Below, piece by piece: positions 17,021 through 26,004 of a DNA stretch of 64,000 bases (position 1 is the stretch's first letter; every line of letters starts with the position of its first letter). The notes beneath the pieces were generated by a model. That model was not told the DNA's origin. It searched no databases and worked only from the letters and a program-made list of their open reading frames with translations. This DNA is from Silvibacterium acidisoli (GTDB taxonomy: Bacteria; Acidobacteriota; Terriglobia; Terriglobales; Acidobacteriaceae), in NCBI GenBank assembly GCA_022870745.1, contig CP085323.1, positions 5,208,001-5,272,000 on the forward strand, written 5' to 3'. Made by a program: the position numbers and the translations under genes.

Positions 17021-17785
17021 ATGACTCCGGTCAAGAACCCACCCATGATGACTGCTACCAGATCCTCGAAATCCAGGGCGGCCTTCAAGGCTCGCCCCAT
17101 CCAGAAGAGTTCCATCAGCGACGACATCGTTCAACAGATCATGAAGCAGATCTCGTCAGGCAATCTCAAGCCGGGCGAAAGGCTCCCCTCCGAACGCGAC
17201 CTGTGCAAGAGCTTTAATACAGGCCGGTCTTCGCTGCGGGAGGCTTTGCGCTGCCTGTCCATCATGGGAGTGCTCACTGCGCGCGTGGGTGAAGGAACGT
17301 CTGTCTCAACCGATGGCAGCAAGTTTCTCGAAACGGTAATGCAATGGCGCTTCATCACGGAGAAGTACGACATCCGCAACCTGATGGAGACACGCATTTC
17401 GCTCGAGGGGCTGGCCGCCGCAAGCTCCGCGGAGCGCGCTACCGAAGACGAGATTGCGGCGCTGGAGATTCTGATCGAAAGGATGGAAGGCTTTGTGGAC
17501 GATGCGAAGCGCTATGGCGCCCTCGATCTGGAGTTTCACCTCGGCATCGCCCGGGCCTCGCAGAACCAGGTGATCTACGACCTGGTATCGCTCATCCGGG
17601 GACAACTGGTGCGGGCTTTGGCAGAGGTGCTGGTGGTCCCGGACGCGCGTCCCCGCTCCACCGAAGAACACAAGGGAATCATCAGCAGCATCAGGAAACG
17701 CAACCCCGAGGCTGCCCGCAAGGCAATGCAGGCGCATCTCGAGGCGGCAATTACGCGCTATGAAGACGCGCACGTGTCTTCATAG
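17021..17785 (+). CDS. FadR-subfamily GntR transcriptional regulator
   Basis: A protein of 254 residues. A winged helix at about 25-95 carries the classic GntR helix (SGNLKPGERLPSERDLCKSF, then NTGRSSLREALRCLSIMGVL). A C-terminal FCD ligand domain follows, with the metal-binding pattern Asp/His in LDLEFHLGIARAS and a later His in STEEHKGIISSI. Such regulators usually bind small organic or sugar acids and repress catabolic genes. Its divergent neighbour is the GHL6-like hydrolase, followed by glycerate kinase, suggesting a sugar-acid inducer. The first 22 residues are basic and low in structure, so the true start may be a downstream ATG (17046). Confidence 0.9.
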   Translation: MTPVKNPPMMTATRSSKSRAAFKARPIQKSSISDDIVQQIMKQISSGNLKPGERLPSERDLCKSFNTGRSSLREALRCLSIMGVLTARVGEGTSVSTDGSKFLETVMQWRFITEKYDIRNLMETRISLEGLAAASSAERATEDEIAALEILIERMEGFVDDAKRYGALDLEFHLGIARASQNQVIYDLVSLIRGQLVRALAEVLVVPDARPRSTEEHKGIISSIRKRNPEAARKAMQAHLEAAITRYEDAHVSS

Positions 17786-17793
17786 CCAGGCGA

Positions 17794-18285
17794 TTACTGC
17801 GGATTAGAAGGTGGAGGCGTGGTGGGGGGCGGAGTTGAATCGTTGCCGCCGCGCTGCCCGTCGGCATGCTTCTCGTAAATCGAGTACTGCTTATCCGGAC
17901 GCTTCAGCTTCACGACAATATCCTTCGAATCGGTAGGAATCGGATAGTCGTCACCGAAGGTCTCGAAGCCGTTAGCGATTACCTGCAGACGCACGGTGTA
18001 GCCGATCGGAATGACCTCGATCGTCACCTTGCCTTCTTCGTTACTCTTCAGCTCAAGATTGCCTTCGCTCTTGCCTTCCTTCATCGGATGGAAGACAACC
18101 GCGGCATTCTCGACCGGCTTGCCGTTAGTAGCCTTGATCACCGTGACCGTGATCTTCGCGGTCGGCGGCGGCGGGGTATATTTGCGGCCGCGACGCGGCT
18201 GGTCCTGGGCAAGCAGCAGTCCTGGAAGCGCGAGGCCCATCAGGACCGCGATCCGGAACTTACGAAGAGATACAAGGTGAGTCAT
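17794..18285 (-). CDS. Secreted protein with carboxypeptidase-regulatory-like Ig fold
   Basis: A protein of 163 residues from ATG 18285, chosen because it starts a signal peptide (RKFRIAVLMGLALPGLLLA, then QDQPRRGRK). The frame is open to 18369 but the upstream part has no features. The mature part is one beta-sandwich with the pattern KITVTVIKATNGKPVENAAV, GKVTIEVIPIGYTVRLQVIA and DIVVKLKRP, as in carboxypeptidase regulatory or CNA_B-like domains. The C-terminus is a proline-rich tail (STPPPTTPPPSNPQ). Function unknown. Divergent from the next gene, convergent with the FadR-type regulator. Confidence 0.78.
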   Translation of the reverse strand: MTHLVSLRKFRIAVLMGLALPGLLLAQDQPRRGRKYTPPPPTAKITVTVIKATNGKPVENAAVVFHPMKEGKSEGNLELKSNEEGKVTIEVIPIGYTVRLQVIANGFETFGDDYPIPTDSKDIVVKLKRPDKQYSIYEKHADGQRGGNDSTPPPTTPPPSNPQ

Positions 18286-18419
18286 GCTGAAATTGTATGA
18301 AATTTCAGCAGCATGCGAAAGACGCGGACCCGCGAAAGACAACCATGCGCCTGCTGGAGCGTCTAACATATGTTGCAGCGGGAGCCCCGACGGCCTCCGA
18401 TCGAGGCGATTTGTCAGGA

Positions 18420-19265
18420 ATGAAGTACCCCTTTTTTCAGCGTTTTGACTCTGCCCGCGGTCTTTTCTTCACCGTAGCATTTCTGGTCGCCACGACCGGT
18501 TCGTTGCAAGCCGACGACGCATCATCGAATCCAGTGGCATTGGTTCGCCGGGCCAGCCAAAATGAACTCCGCTCGAGCGACGGCAGCCATCCTTATCGCT
18601 ACAAACTACGCAAGGTCGACGACGGGAAGATCAACACCAAAGAGATTGTAGAGACACGCGACGGAGACGTGGCCCGTCTGCGTGAGTGGGGCGACAAACC
18701 CGTCCCGGCTGACGTGAACCAGAACGAAATCGATCGCCTCAACAACCTGCTGACGCACCCCGAGATTCAGGAACACCGCCACAAGCGCGAGCAGGCGGAC
18801 AGCGACCGAGCCAACGAGATGATCCGTCTCCTGCCGGACGCATTCCTGTACCACTACGAAGGGATGGTCAACACGCCGAGCGGACCTTCCTACCGGTTGT
18901 CGTTTAAGCCGAATCCGAACTTCAATCCCCCCGATCGCGAAGCCGAGGTCTATCACGGCATGGAAGGCGAATTGTGGATCGACCAGAAGCAGGAGCGCAT
19001 GACCAAGCTCGATGCCCACCTGATCGACGATGTCGACTTCGGCTGGGGCATTCTCGGCAAGCTCTACAAAGGCGGTTCGATCCTGGTCGAACAGAAGGAT
19101 GTGGGCAATAACCGCTGGGAGACAACCCACATGAAGCTCGATCTCCACGGCAAAGCACTTATGTTCAAGACCCTCACCTTCGAGACTGTCGAAGACGCCA
19201 GCGACTTCCAGCCTGTTCCGCCCGGCGGCTATCAGGATGCGGTGCGGCTACTGCTTAAGAAGTAG
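18420..19265 (+). CDS. Secreted protein of unknown function, outer-membrane-lipoprotein-sorting-like
   Basis: A protein of 281 residues if the ATG at 18420 is used; the frame is open from 18297. The chosen start gives a signal peptide (ARGLFFTVAFLVATTGSLQA, then DDASS). The mature part has a LolA/RseB-like feel: YRYKLRKVDDGKINTKEIVE, FLYHYEGMVNTPSGPSYRLS, GELWIDQKQERMTKLDAHLI and VGNNRWETTHMKLDLHGKAL. That is strands with acidic turns, but no Cys for lipid attachment. It is likely periplasmic and possibly helps envelope lipid or lipoprotein traffic; I cannot prove this. It ends three bases before the convergent permease gene. Confidence 0.75.
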   Translation: MKYPFFQRFDSARGLFFTVAFLVATTGSLQADDASSNPVALVRRASQNELRSSDGSHPYRYKLRKVDDGKINTKEIVETRDGDVARLREWGDKPVPADVNQNEIDRLNNLLTHPEIQEHRHKREQADSDRANEMIRLLPDAFLYHYEGMVNTPSGPSYRLSFKPNPNFNPPDREAEVYHGMEGELWIDQKQERMTKLDAHLIDDVDFGWGILGKLYKGGSILVEQKDVGNNRWETTHMKLDLHGKALMFKTLTFETVEDASDFQPVPPGGYQDAVRLLLKK

Positions 19266-19268
19266 CCG

Positions 19269-21839
19269 CTACTCTTCGCGAAGCACCTCGAGTGGCTTCT
19301 GGCCGAGAATACGATAGCTTGCCGCCCACCCGGTAAGGACAGCCAGCAGCGCGGTCGCCGCGACGGTAACGGCGAAGCTCTGCCAGTCGCGATGAAACGG
19401 CACATCCATTCTATGCAACAGGACACGCGCCAGCAGGTTAGCGAAGATCGCGCCGACCGTCCCTGCGAGCAGACCCAGCACAAGAAACTCCACACTGAAG
19501 ACCTGGGCGATCCGCGAGCGTGCCGCGCCCAACGTTTTAAGCACGACTACCTCGCGAATCCTGCGGAAGCGCGTGCTGGCCACGCTCGATGCAAGAATCA
19601 TTGCGCCCGACAGGATTGAGAATCCTGCAAGGAAGCGAATGACCAGAATGATGTGCCCGGCGACCTGCTGGATGGTCTGGAGAATGTCGGCTAGATTAAT
19701 CACCGTAACCGTTGGATATGCCGAAAACAGGGCGCGCTCGAGCGCAGGAATCGCAGCCGGAGCGACGTGAACCGCTCCATACCAGGTGGCAGGTGAGTCG
19801 CGCAGAAGCCCTGGAGTCAGGATGAACTCGCTGCGCGCAAACGCGTGTTCGCCGTCGACCTTGTAGATGGCGACGACCTTCGTTGCGACCGTTCTGTCTC
19901 CGACGGCAAAACTCATCTGCGAACCGATGTGCAGATGCAGACGGTCGGCCACGTGATCGACCACGGCAACGCTCTTGTCCTCAGGGTTCGTCCACCATTG
20001 GCCCTGGGCTATGCGCGTGCCCGCGGGCATCTTTTCTGACCACGTAATTGAAGCCGACCGCAGCAGCCGCTTTGGATAATTCTTCACCCGCAACTGCTCC
20101 ACATCGACGCCGTCGATGCTGAGAATGCGCGACGAGAGCATCGGGATCGTTTCAAGCTGGCCCTGCACGCCATTCTGCTTGGCCAGGAGAGTTTTCACTC
20201 CGGGTACTTCCTGCTTCGCCATGTCGACGAGAAAGACGTTCGGAGTCTCCGGAGCCACGTCGCTATGCATCTGCCGCACGATGGCCGCCTGCATGAGGTA
20301 AACGGCAAGAATCAGCATGACGCCCGCTCCAAGCGCGGCCAGAACCGCTGCCGACTGATTGCCGGGACGATAAAGGTTGGCAAGTCCGTGCCGTAGAGCG
20401 GAAGGCAATGATAGCCGCGTCCTGTTGAGAAAGGCCCGCAGCAGGCGCAGGAATCCCGCAGACAGCAGCAGCAACGCGACCAGCACCGCTGCAAGCATCG
20501 AAGAAAACCAACGGCCTACCTGCCAGGAGTCGGTGAGCGCTGCTGCAACCGCGGCCAGCCCTGCGACGATGACGATGACCGAAGCCCATTGCAGACGGCG
20601 CTCCACGAGTTTTGCAATGAAACGCTGAAAGCGGCTGCGATCATCATTCGGCTCTGTTTCCACGGTCTTACGCAGCACCGCGATCGGGCGCACGCGACGC
20701 ACATCAAGCAGCGGTGGCAGGCAGAACAACACCGTCGTGAGCACTCCCGTAGCCAGTGCAGCCGCGACTGGTTTCATTGCGACAGCCAGCGGCGGACGCA
20801 ATGGCAGCAGCGTGCCCAACAGCGACGGGAAAATATATTCGACACCGAGACCTGCGATAACGCCGAGCAGTCCCCCGGCGAGCCCGAGCAGAACGGTTTG
20901 AAACAGATAGATGCGCAGGATGTCCGACGAGCGCGCGCCGATCGATTTCATGATGGCGAGGATCTCGATGCGCTGCTGCAGGTGCGCGCGCATGGACATG
21001 GCGACGCCAATCGCTCCCAGCACCATGGCTACCAGGCAGATGAGGCTCAGCAGGCCGGTGGCGCTGTCGAGCCCGCGTGTCAGTTCCGGATTCGTCTCGC
21101 GGAAATCCGTGATCTGCGCATCGGGCAGGATCTTTTCCAGCTCGCCGCGCAGTATGGCGATGTTCTGGTCTTTGCCTGCAAGCTTGAAGAGATAGCGCTC
21201 CGTGGCACGGCTGCCAACACCGAGCAGACCGGTAGCCAGCAGCGCATGACGCGTGATCAGCACACGCGGCCCAAGTCCCACTCCAGCAGTCATGCGGTCG
21301 GGCTCGTTCACGATGACAGCGGCAATGCGGAAGTAGTGTCCGCCAATCTTGAGCTGGCTGCCTACGTGCGCATTCAGGCGGACAAGCAGATTGTCATCGA
21401 CCAGCACGGTCGAGTCGTCGAGCATCGTCCGCAGATCGCCGGCCGGCTGCATCTGCACCTTGCCGTAAAACGGATACGCCGCAGGATCGACCGCCTTCAG
21501 CGAGACCAGCAGCGGCACAGGATCGCCCATGACCGAAGCCATGGAGACAGTCTCCGTCACCGTCGTGCGTTCGACGCCTCGCGTCGCCAGAGCGTCGAGC
21601 TTCTTGTCCTCTTCGGGCAACGTCACACGGTACATGCGCGCCGACAGGTCGCCTGCCATGATGCTGCGCGCATCGCCCAACAGCGCTTTTTGAAAAGCCT
21701 GGCTGAAGCCGCGCACGCCGGTGAGAGCAGCAACTCCGATTGCGACCGAAAGCAGGACGAAAAGAAATTTTCCACGCGAAGCGCGCAGCTCACGCCAGGC
21801 AATGCGGGCGGCTGTATTCCAACTTAACGAGGGCTTCAA
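19269..21839 (-). CDS. ybbP: FtsX-family ABC permease, YbbP-like
   Basis: A protein of 856 residues with two FtsX domains and an inner block of hydrophobic helices. The N-terminal helix FLFVLLSVAIGVAALTGVRG is followed by a large extracytoplasmic domain. The first FtsX core is SLICLVAMVLGAIGVAMSM and the last is ILSGAMILASSVASTRFRRI, with REVVVLKTLGAARSRIAQVF. This is the YbbP layout. The stop of the upstream ATPase overlaps its start by four bases. With YbbA it forms a membrane transporter, in other bacteria linked to lipid or envelope handling, not solute import. A divergent TesA-like esterase sits next door, as in Escherichia coli. Confidence 0.9.
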   Translation of the reverse strand: MKPSLSWNTAARIAWRELRASRGKFLFVLLSVAIGVAALTGVRGFSQAFQKALLGDARSIMAGDLSARMYRVTLPEEDKKLDALATRGVERTTVTETVSMASVMGDPVPLLVSLKAVDPAAYPFYGKVQMQPAGDLRTMLDDSTVLVDDNLLVRLNAHVGSQLKIGGHYFRIAAVIVNEPDRMTAGVGLGPRVLITRHALLATGLLGVGSRATERYLFKLAGKDQNIAILRGELEKILPDAQITDFRETNPELTRGLDSATGLLSLICLVAMVLGAIGVAMSMRAHLQQRIEILAIMKSIGARSSDILRIYLFQTVLLGLAGGLLGVIAGLGVEYIFPSLLGTLLPLRPPLAVAMKPVAAALATGVLTTVLFCLPPLLDVRRVRPIAVLRKTVETEPNDDRSRFQRFIAKLVERRLQWASVIVIVAGLAAVAAALTDSWQVGRWFSSMLAAVLVALLLLSAGFLRLLRAFLNRTRLSLPSALRHGLANLYRPGNQSAAVLAALGAGVMLILAVYLMQAAIVRQMHSDVAPETPNVFLVDMAKQEVPGVKTLLAKQNGVQGQLETIPMLSSRILSIDGVDVEQLRVKNYPKRLLRSASITWSEKMPAGTRIAQGQWWTNPEDKSVAVVDHVADRLHLHIGSQMSFAVGDRTVATKVVAIYKVDGEHAFARSEFILTPGLLRDSPATWYGAVHVAPAAIPALERALFSAYPTVTVINLADILQTIQQVAGHIILVIRFLAGFSILSGAMILASSVASTRFRRIREVVVLKTLGAARSRIAQVFSVEFLVLGLLAGTVGAIFANLLARVLLHRMDVPFHRDWQSFAVTVAATALLAVLTGWAASYRILGQKPLEVLREE

Positions 21840-22522
21840 CGTGCACCCACTACAGCCAGCTCGTCGGCAACGACAACGCCGTCACGCAGGTGAATCTGCC
21901 GATCGGCGCGGGCTGCGATGGCGGGATCGTGCGTCACCATCACCAGCGTCGCCTGCGCCTGTCGCTGGCGTGTGGTCAGCAGCTCCAGCACATGCTGGCC
22001 ATTCGAAGAGTCAAGGTTTCCCGTCGGCTCGTCGGCAAGAACGATCGGCGGATCGAGCATGAAGGCGCGCGCCAGCGCCACGCGCTGCTGCTCTCCACCT
22101 GAAAGCTGCACCGGATAGTGCTCCATGCGATCGCGTAGCCCAACTTCACCGAGCAGCGACGTGGCCTTGGCACGGCTATCGCCACGCGCATTCAGTTCAT
22201 GCGGCAGCATCACGTTTTCAAGTGCCGTGAGCGTGGGAATTAGCTGATAGGACTGGAAGACGAAGCCGATCTTCGACCCGCGCACCTCGGCCAGCTTGTC
22301 TTCTTCAAGCCTGCCGATCGCAACGCCATCGAGCACCACGTCGCCTTCCGTCGGCGAGTCGAGCCCGGCCAGCAGCCCCAGCAGCGTGCTCTTGCCGCTG
22401 CCAGAGGCGCCCATGATGGCGACAAACTGTCCCGCTGGAATCACCAGGTCGATGCCGCGCAGAATCTCCACCGTACGTGAGCCGTTGCGTATCGACTTTT
22501 TCAAACCGCGAACTTCAATCAT
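21836..22522 (-). CDS. ybbA: ABC transporter ATPase, YbbA/LolD type
   Basis: A protein of 228 residues with Walker A GASGSGKS (about 39-46), Q-loop FVFQSYQLIPTLTALENVML, signature LSGGEQQRVALARAF, Walker B IVLADEPTGNLD and switch His in VMVTHDP. The GNLDS and LIPTLTALENV motifs are typical of the MacB/LolD/YbbA group that energises FtsX-family permeases. It is translationally coupled to the downstream permease by a four-base overlap. The start is 29 bases from the divergent esterase start. Confidence 0.92.
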   Translation of the reverse strand: MIEVRGLKKSIRNGSRTVEILRGIDLVIPAGQFVAIMGASGSGKSTLLGLLAGLDSPTEGDVVLDGVAIGRLEEDKLAEVRGSKIGFVFQSYQLIPTLTALENVMLPHELNARGDSRAKATSLLGEVGLRDRMEHYPVQLSGGEQQRVALARAFMLDPPIVLADEPTGNLDSSNGQHVLELLTTRQRQAQATLVMVTHDPAIAARADRQIHLRDGVVVADELAVVGAR

Positions 22523-22551
22523 CCAGCGATCTCCCTTACCTTCAGGCTACA

Positions 22552-23169
22552 ATGACTCGGGTGACGTCCCGATTACTGGCCATCGTCTTCCTGCTGCTTT
22601 TTCCGGCGGCTATCTTTGCCCAATCCACCATCGTCTGCTTCGGAGACAGTCTCACCGCAGGCTATGGCGCCGAGGCCGGGCATAGTTATCCAGATTCACT
22701 GCAGAAGCTTTTGGATTCTCACGGTTACCATTACCGCGTCATCAACAAAGGCGTCAGCGGAGATACGACCAAGGACGGCGTAGCCCGCCTGCCCGAGATC
22801 ATTGCCCTGCACCCGCAGATTGCGGTAGTGGAATTTGGCGGCAACGACGGATTGCGCGGCCTGCCCATCACCAGTACACGCACAAATCTCGACCAGATTG
22901 TGACGACACTGCAGAAAGCCGGGATCAAGGTAGCTCTCGCTGGCATTACCCTGCCGCCCGACTACGGCCCGGATTACATTCACGACGTGAACCAGACCTA
23001 CACCATGGCCGCTCAGAAATTCCATGTACCGTTGCTTCCCTTCCTGTTAGACCACGTCTACGGCGTTCCGGGAGCGATGCAGCAGGATGGAATTCATGCG
23101 ACGGCAAAGGGCAATGTGATGGTGGCCGAGAATGTTTTTGCGCTGATCCGGCCCATGCTGAAGAAGTAG
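22552..23169 (+). CDS. tesA: TesA-like GDSL arylesterase / lysophospholipase
   Basis: A protein of 205 residues. ATG 22552 begins a signal peptide (RLLAIVFLLLFPAAIFAQ). SGNH-hydrolase blocks are visible: block I FGDSLTAGYGA with nucleophile Ser, block II with Gly in NKGVSGDTTKDG, block III GGNDGLRG, and block V DGIHATAKG with the catalytic Asp and His. It is periplasmic, acting on thioesters, arylesters or lysophospholipids. Its divergent pairing with the ybbA-ybbP genes repeats the arrangement of E. coli tesA. The frame is open from 22477 but overlaps ybbA, so the shorter start is preferred. Confidence 0.92.
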   Translation: MTRVTSRLLAIVFLLLFPAAIFAQSTIVCFGDSLTAGYGAEAGHSYPDSLQKLLDSHGYHYRVINKGVSGDTTKDGVARLPEIIALHPQIAVVEFGGNDGLRGLPITSTRTNLDQIVTTLQKAGIKVALAGITLPPDYGPDYIHDVNQTYTMAAQKFHVPLLPFLLDHVYGVPGAMQQDGIHATAKGNVMVAENVFALIRPMLKK

Positions 23170-23200
23170 CGCAAGGGGGAGCCTAATATCCATCCCTGTT

Positions 23201-25024
23201 TCACAACACCTGCCCAACCGCCCGATGCGCTTCCATGATCGATGCGCGATGATCCATGATTCCGGACAGGTCGGAGTTGGCAAAAGCGACGCGCCCGAAC
23301 GGCTTCTGCCGCATCAGCTCCGCCGGGCCCGGTTTGCCATCCTTGCCGAAGAAGAAGCCTGGTTGCGGCGCAAGGTAAGCATGTCCCCAGCGATTGAGAA
23401 TGATCCCAGCCAGGTCGCGATGCGCGTCGAAGCCATAGCCGCTAAACATCTCAGAGAACTGGTCACGCAGCTGTTTCTCGTAGGCATTGAATGGCGTGGT
23501 CATCATCTGGTAGCGCCCCATGTTTACTTGCTCCAGCAGCGGCCGGCCGGGGTTTGAGAAAAGAATCTTTACCGTCAGAATGATCGGACTCTCCGGTGAG
23601 AGCTGCGGCGAAGCGCCTCCAAAGGTCGCAACACGCCGCACGGCAGTATAGTTGCCGAGTCCGCCGAACCACTGGAACTGGCTGATGCCCATCTTCGCCA
23701 GCGGCTTCCAGTTGCGCAGTGCGATATTGGCCATGATGCAAGGTGCGCGATAGAACTGCGCATAGGCATGGCGATATTCCGCAGGCAGATCACGCACCAT
23801 GCCGTTGATCGTCCAGCTGCCATTGGCGAGGATCACTTTGCGAGCGCGCGCCCGGTAAAGGCTGCCTTCGCGCAGATAAACGAGGTTCACATGCGGAGCA
23901 TGTGCGGCGTCACCTTCATGCTCGATTGAGATGACGGTCGAGCGGAGACGAATCCGCGTCGCTTTGTCTTCGGCGTCCAGCTCCGCAAAGTTCACACGCG
24001 ACCGGCAGATGTTCGCCATCGTCGCCGGACCAGGAATGGCATCGGGCAGCAGCGCCTTCACCATGTGTCGCGCTACCCCGGCATTGCCGCCGGGAAACAT
24101 CTGCGGGCCTTTCTCCGATTGCCATGGAAATAACAGATCGGCCGCATAGTCCGCGTATGCCGAGAGCGCATCGGCGCCAAGTCCCGAACCGCCTCCGCTC
24201 ACTGGCGACAGGTACTTGCGCACAGTCTCCCGGCTTAATCCGTGACGGGCAATGAGATCGTCTTCCAGCGTGATCGAGTCAAGATGGCGCGAGACGGTGT
24301 CGCCATGGCGCTGCGGCTTCGGAAGGTGATCGGGAACGCTCCTCATCGCCAGCAGCTCGCGCTTCGCCTGATCTGGAATGGGAGCGCCGGCCAGCTTTTT
24401 TCCCCAGGGATCGATGAGCCACTGTTTCTGCTGCGTGAAGTAGAAGCCGAAGTTGCTGCCGCCGCCTGCATACGGAGTGACGCCAGTGCCGATGCGATTG
24501 TCGTCCCGCTGATAGACAAATTGCTTCGGGTCGATTCCGATTGAGTCGTAGAAGTGCATAAGAAAACTGCCCGGCAACGGTTCAAACCACATCGCCGACC
24601 CCTGGCTGGCAATCAGCCGTTGGCCGTCGACCTCGAACTCGTTGCGCTTGGCCTCTCCGCCAAAGATTGGATGGTTCTCGAGTACAAGACAGGTCTTCTT
24701 CGCGTGCGTCGCGCGTTGGTAGAAAAGCGCGGCCGCCAATCCGCTGATGCCTCCGCCGACAACAACGCAGTCGTAGATCTCATGAGTGTCGATAACAGGC
24801 GCGGGGTTGCGCTCGAAGACATGATCGCGGATCGAATGCCCATCCGACATGACCTGGTGCACGTTGCCGTTCGCTCCGGCATAATCGCCGATGCCGGAGA
24901 AGCCATTCCAGTCCGGCTCGGCCATCAGTTGAAAGGGGCAGGCTGCGGTGAGCAGTGCTGCACCCGAGGCCATGAGGGTGCCATTCAGAAAATCGCGTCG
25001 AGTAATCTTCCCGGAGTCTGCCAT
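23201..25024 (-). CDS. Tat-exported FAD-dependent oxidoreductase, spermidine-dehydrogenase-like
   Basis: A protein of 607 residues. The Tat signal KITRRDFLNGTLMASGAALL is followed by a Cys. The dinucleotide-binding motif is CVVVGGGISGLAAALFY (about 86-102). Further flavoprotein features are FGGEAKRNEFEVDG and the C-terminal GRVAFANSDLSGIMDHRAS. Its overall pattern matches proteins named spermidine dehydrogenase or NAD(P)-binding oxidoreductase, which oxidise amines or related substrates in the periplasm; the substrate is not shown here. Just upstream, 25031-25057 carries the GntR/FadR-type operator sequence also found at the GHL6 locus. Confidence 0.82.
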   Translation of the reverse strand: MADSGKITRRDFLNGTLMASGAALLTAACPFQLMAEPDWNGFSGIGDYAGANGNVHQVMSDGHSIRDHVFERNPAPVIDTHEIYDCVVVGGGISGLAAALFYQRATHAKKTCLVLENHPIFGGEAKRNEFEVDGQRLIASQGSAMWFEPLPGSFLMHFYDSIGIDPKQFVYQRDDNRIGTGVTPYAGGGSNFGFYFTQQKQWLIDPWGKKLAGAPIPDQAKRELLAMRSVPDHLPKPQRHGDTVSRHLDSITLEDDLIARHGLSRETVRKYLSPVSGGGSGLGADALSAYADYAADLLFPWQSEKGPQMFPGGNAGVARHMVKALLPDAIPGPATMANICRSRVNFAELDAEDKATRIRLRSTVISIEHEGDAAHAPHVNLVYLREGSLYRARARKVILANGSWTINGMVRDLPAEYRHAYAQFYRAPCIMANIALRNWKPLAKMGISQFQWFGGLGNYTAVRRVATFGGASPQLSPESPIILTVKILFSNPGRPLLEQVNMGRYQMMTTPFNAYEKQLRDQFSEMFSGYGFDAHRDLAGIILNRWGHAYLAPQPGFFFGKDGKPGPAELMRQKPFGRVAFANSDLSGIMDHRASIMEAHRAVGQVL

Positions 25025-25030
25025 GCGTGG

Positions 25031-25057
25031 ATGACCATCAGCATAATGGTCAGACCG
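25031..25057. promoter_or_regulatory. Second GntR/FadR-type operator in front of the oxidoreductase gene
   Basis: ATGACCAT (25031-25038), then ATGGTCAGACC (25046-25056). The second part repeats the ATGGTC-N-GACC core seen at 16957-16969. ATGACCAT and ATGGTCA also pair with each other across seven bases. It lies 7-33 bases upstream of the Tat oxidoreductase start, where repressor binding would block transcription or initiation. Confidence 0.6.
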
Positions 25058-25072
25058 CTCACGAGTACATCC

Positions 25073-25945
25073 CTAAAGCACGATCGAGGGATGAAACAGC
25101 GTGCCAACCAGGCGTTTACCAATAGCGACAAGGTTTCGTTGCCCTTCGAAGATCTTGATCAGTGGAGCTGAACTGTATTCAGGCAGGTTGATGGCCATGC
25201 CGTTGCGCAGGCGTCCGACCGATTGCCGATCTGCGGTCACGGATGGAAACTCCGGCAGCATCGTACGCGGATGCGGCATGCCTGCTTCAAGCCGGTTCTC
25301 CTGCGCGAGCGCAATCGCTTCATCGAGCACAATCGATTGATCGAGCGCGAAGACGCCGGACATGACGCGGCGCAGGCTTGCGAGATGCGCTCCGCAGCCC
25401 ATCGCCTGCCCTAGTTCGTGCGCGACCGAACGCACGTATCCGCCGGCTGAAATCTTCATGCGAAACGAAGCGACGCCATCTGCGTAGTCGAGGATGGCAA
25501 ATTCGTCGATCTTCACCTTCGCCGTCTTCAGTTGCGGAGTTTCGCCGGAGCGGGCGATTTCATAAGCCCGTTTGCCACCGATCTTTTTCGCCGAGATGGG
25601 CGGAGGCAACTGGTCCATCTCGCCTGAAAAGCGCGAGGCCTCCACGAGCAATTCCTCGCTCGTGAACAAGGGTGCAATCAGCTCAGAGGTCTGCTTGCCT
25701 TCGGCATCGTAAGTATCGGTAGCGAAGCCAAACCGGATGGTCCCGGTATAGGCCTTCTCATGCGAACCGTAGAACTGCGCCAGACGGGTGTAGCGGCCCA
25801 GCAGCAGAGGAAGCACGCCCGTCGCCATCGGATCGAGCGTGCCAAGATGCCCAATCGATTTTTCACTTGTTGCCCGGCGGAGCTTCGCGACAACATCGTG
25901 CGAAGTCATGCCCGCCGGCTTATCGACAATCAACAGCCCATTCAC
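25073..25945 (-). CDS. truB: tRNA pseudouridine-55 synthase
   Basis: A protein of 290 residues that makes pseudouridine 55 in the T-loop of tRNAs. Motif II with the catalytic Asp is visible as GHLGTLDPMATGVLPLLLGR. The start GLLIVDKPAGMTSHDVV and the segment KAYTGTIRFGFATDTYDAEG are diagnostic. A shortened PUA-like C-terminus follows (about 230-290). It is 59 bases downstream of folE on the same strand. The 3' end is close to the oxidoreductase operator, leaving 48 bases between the genes. Confidence 0.95.
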   Translation of the reverse strand: MNGLLIVDKPAGMTSHDVVAKLRRATSEKSIGHLGTLDPMATGVLPLLLGRYTRLAQFYGSHEKAYTGTIRFGFATDTYDAEGKQTSELIAPLFTSEELLVEASRFSGEMDQLPPPISAKKIGGKRAYEIARSGETPQLKTAKVKIDEFAILDYADGVASFRMKISAGGYVRSVAHELGQAMGCGAHLASLRRVMSGVFALDQSIVLDEAIALAQENRLEAGMPHPRTMLPEFPSVTADRQSVGRLRNGMAINLPEYSSAPLIKIFEGQRNLVAIGKRLVGTLFHPSIVL

Positions 25946-26004
25946 CTGTCTACTATATCGACCGATGCGGACCGGCGTCAGAGCGACGCTTGAGGAAAAC
26001 GCCG

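Noticed and set aside
20589-21827. 412-residue plus-strand reading frame inside the FtsX-family permease gene
   Set aside because: It is antisense to a well-supported gene, low in hydrophobic core and rich in Gln, His and Arg. This is typical of an opposite-strand shadow in high-GC DNA.
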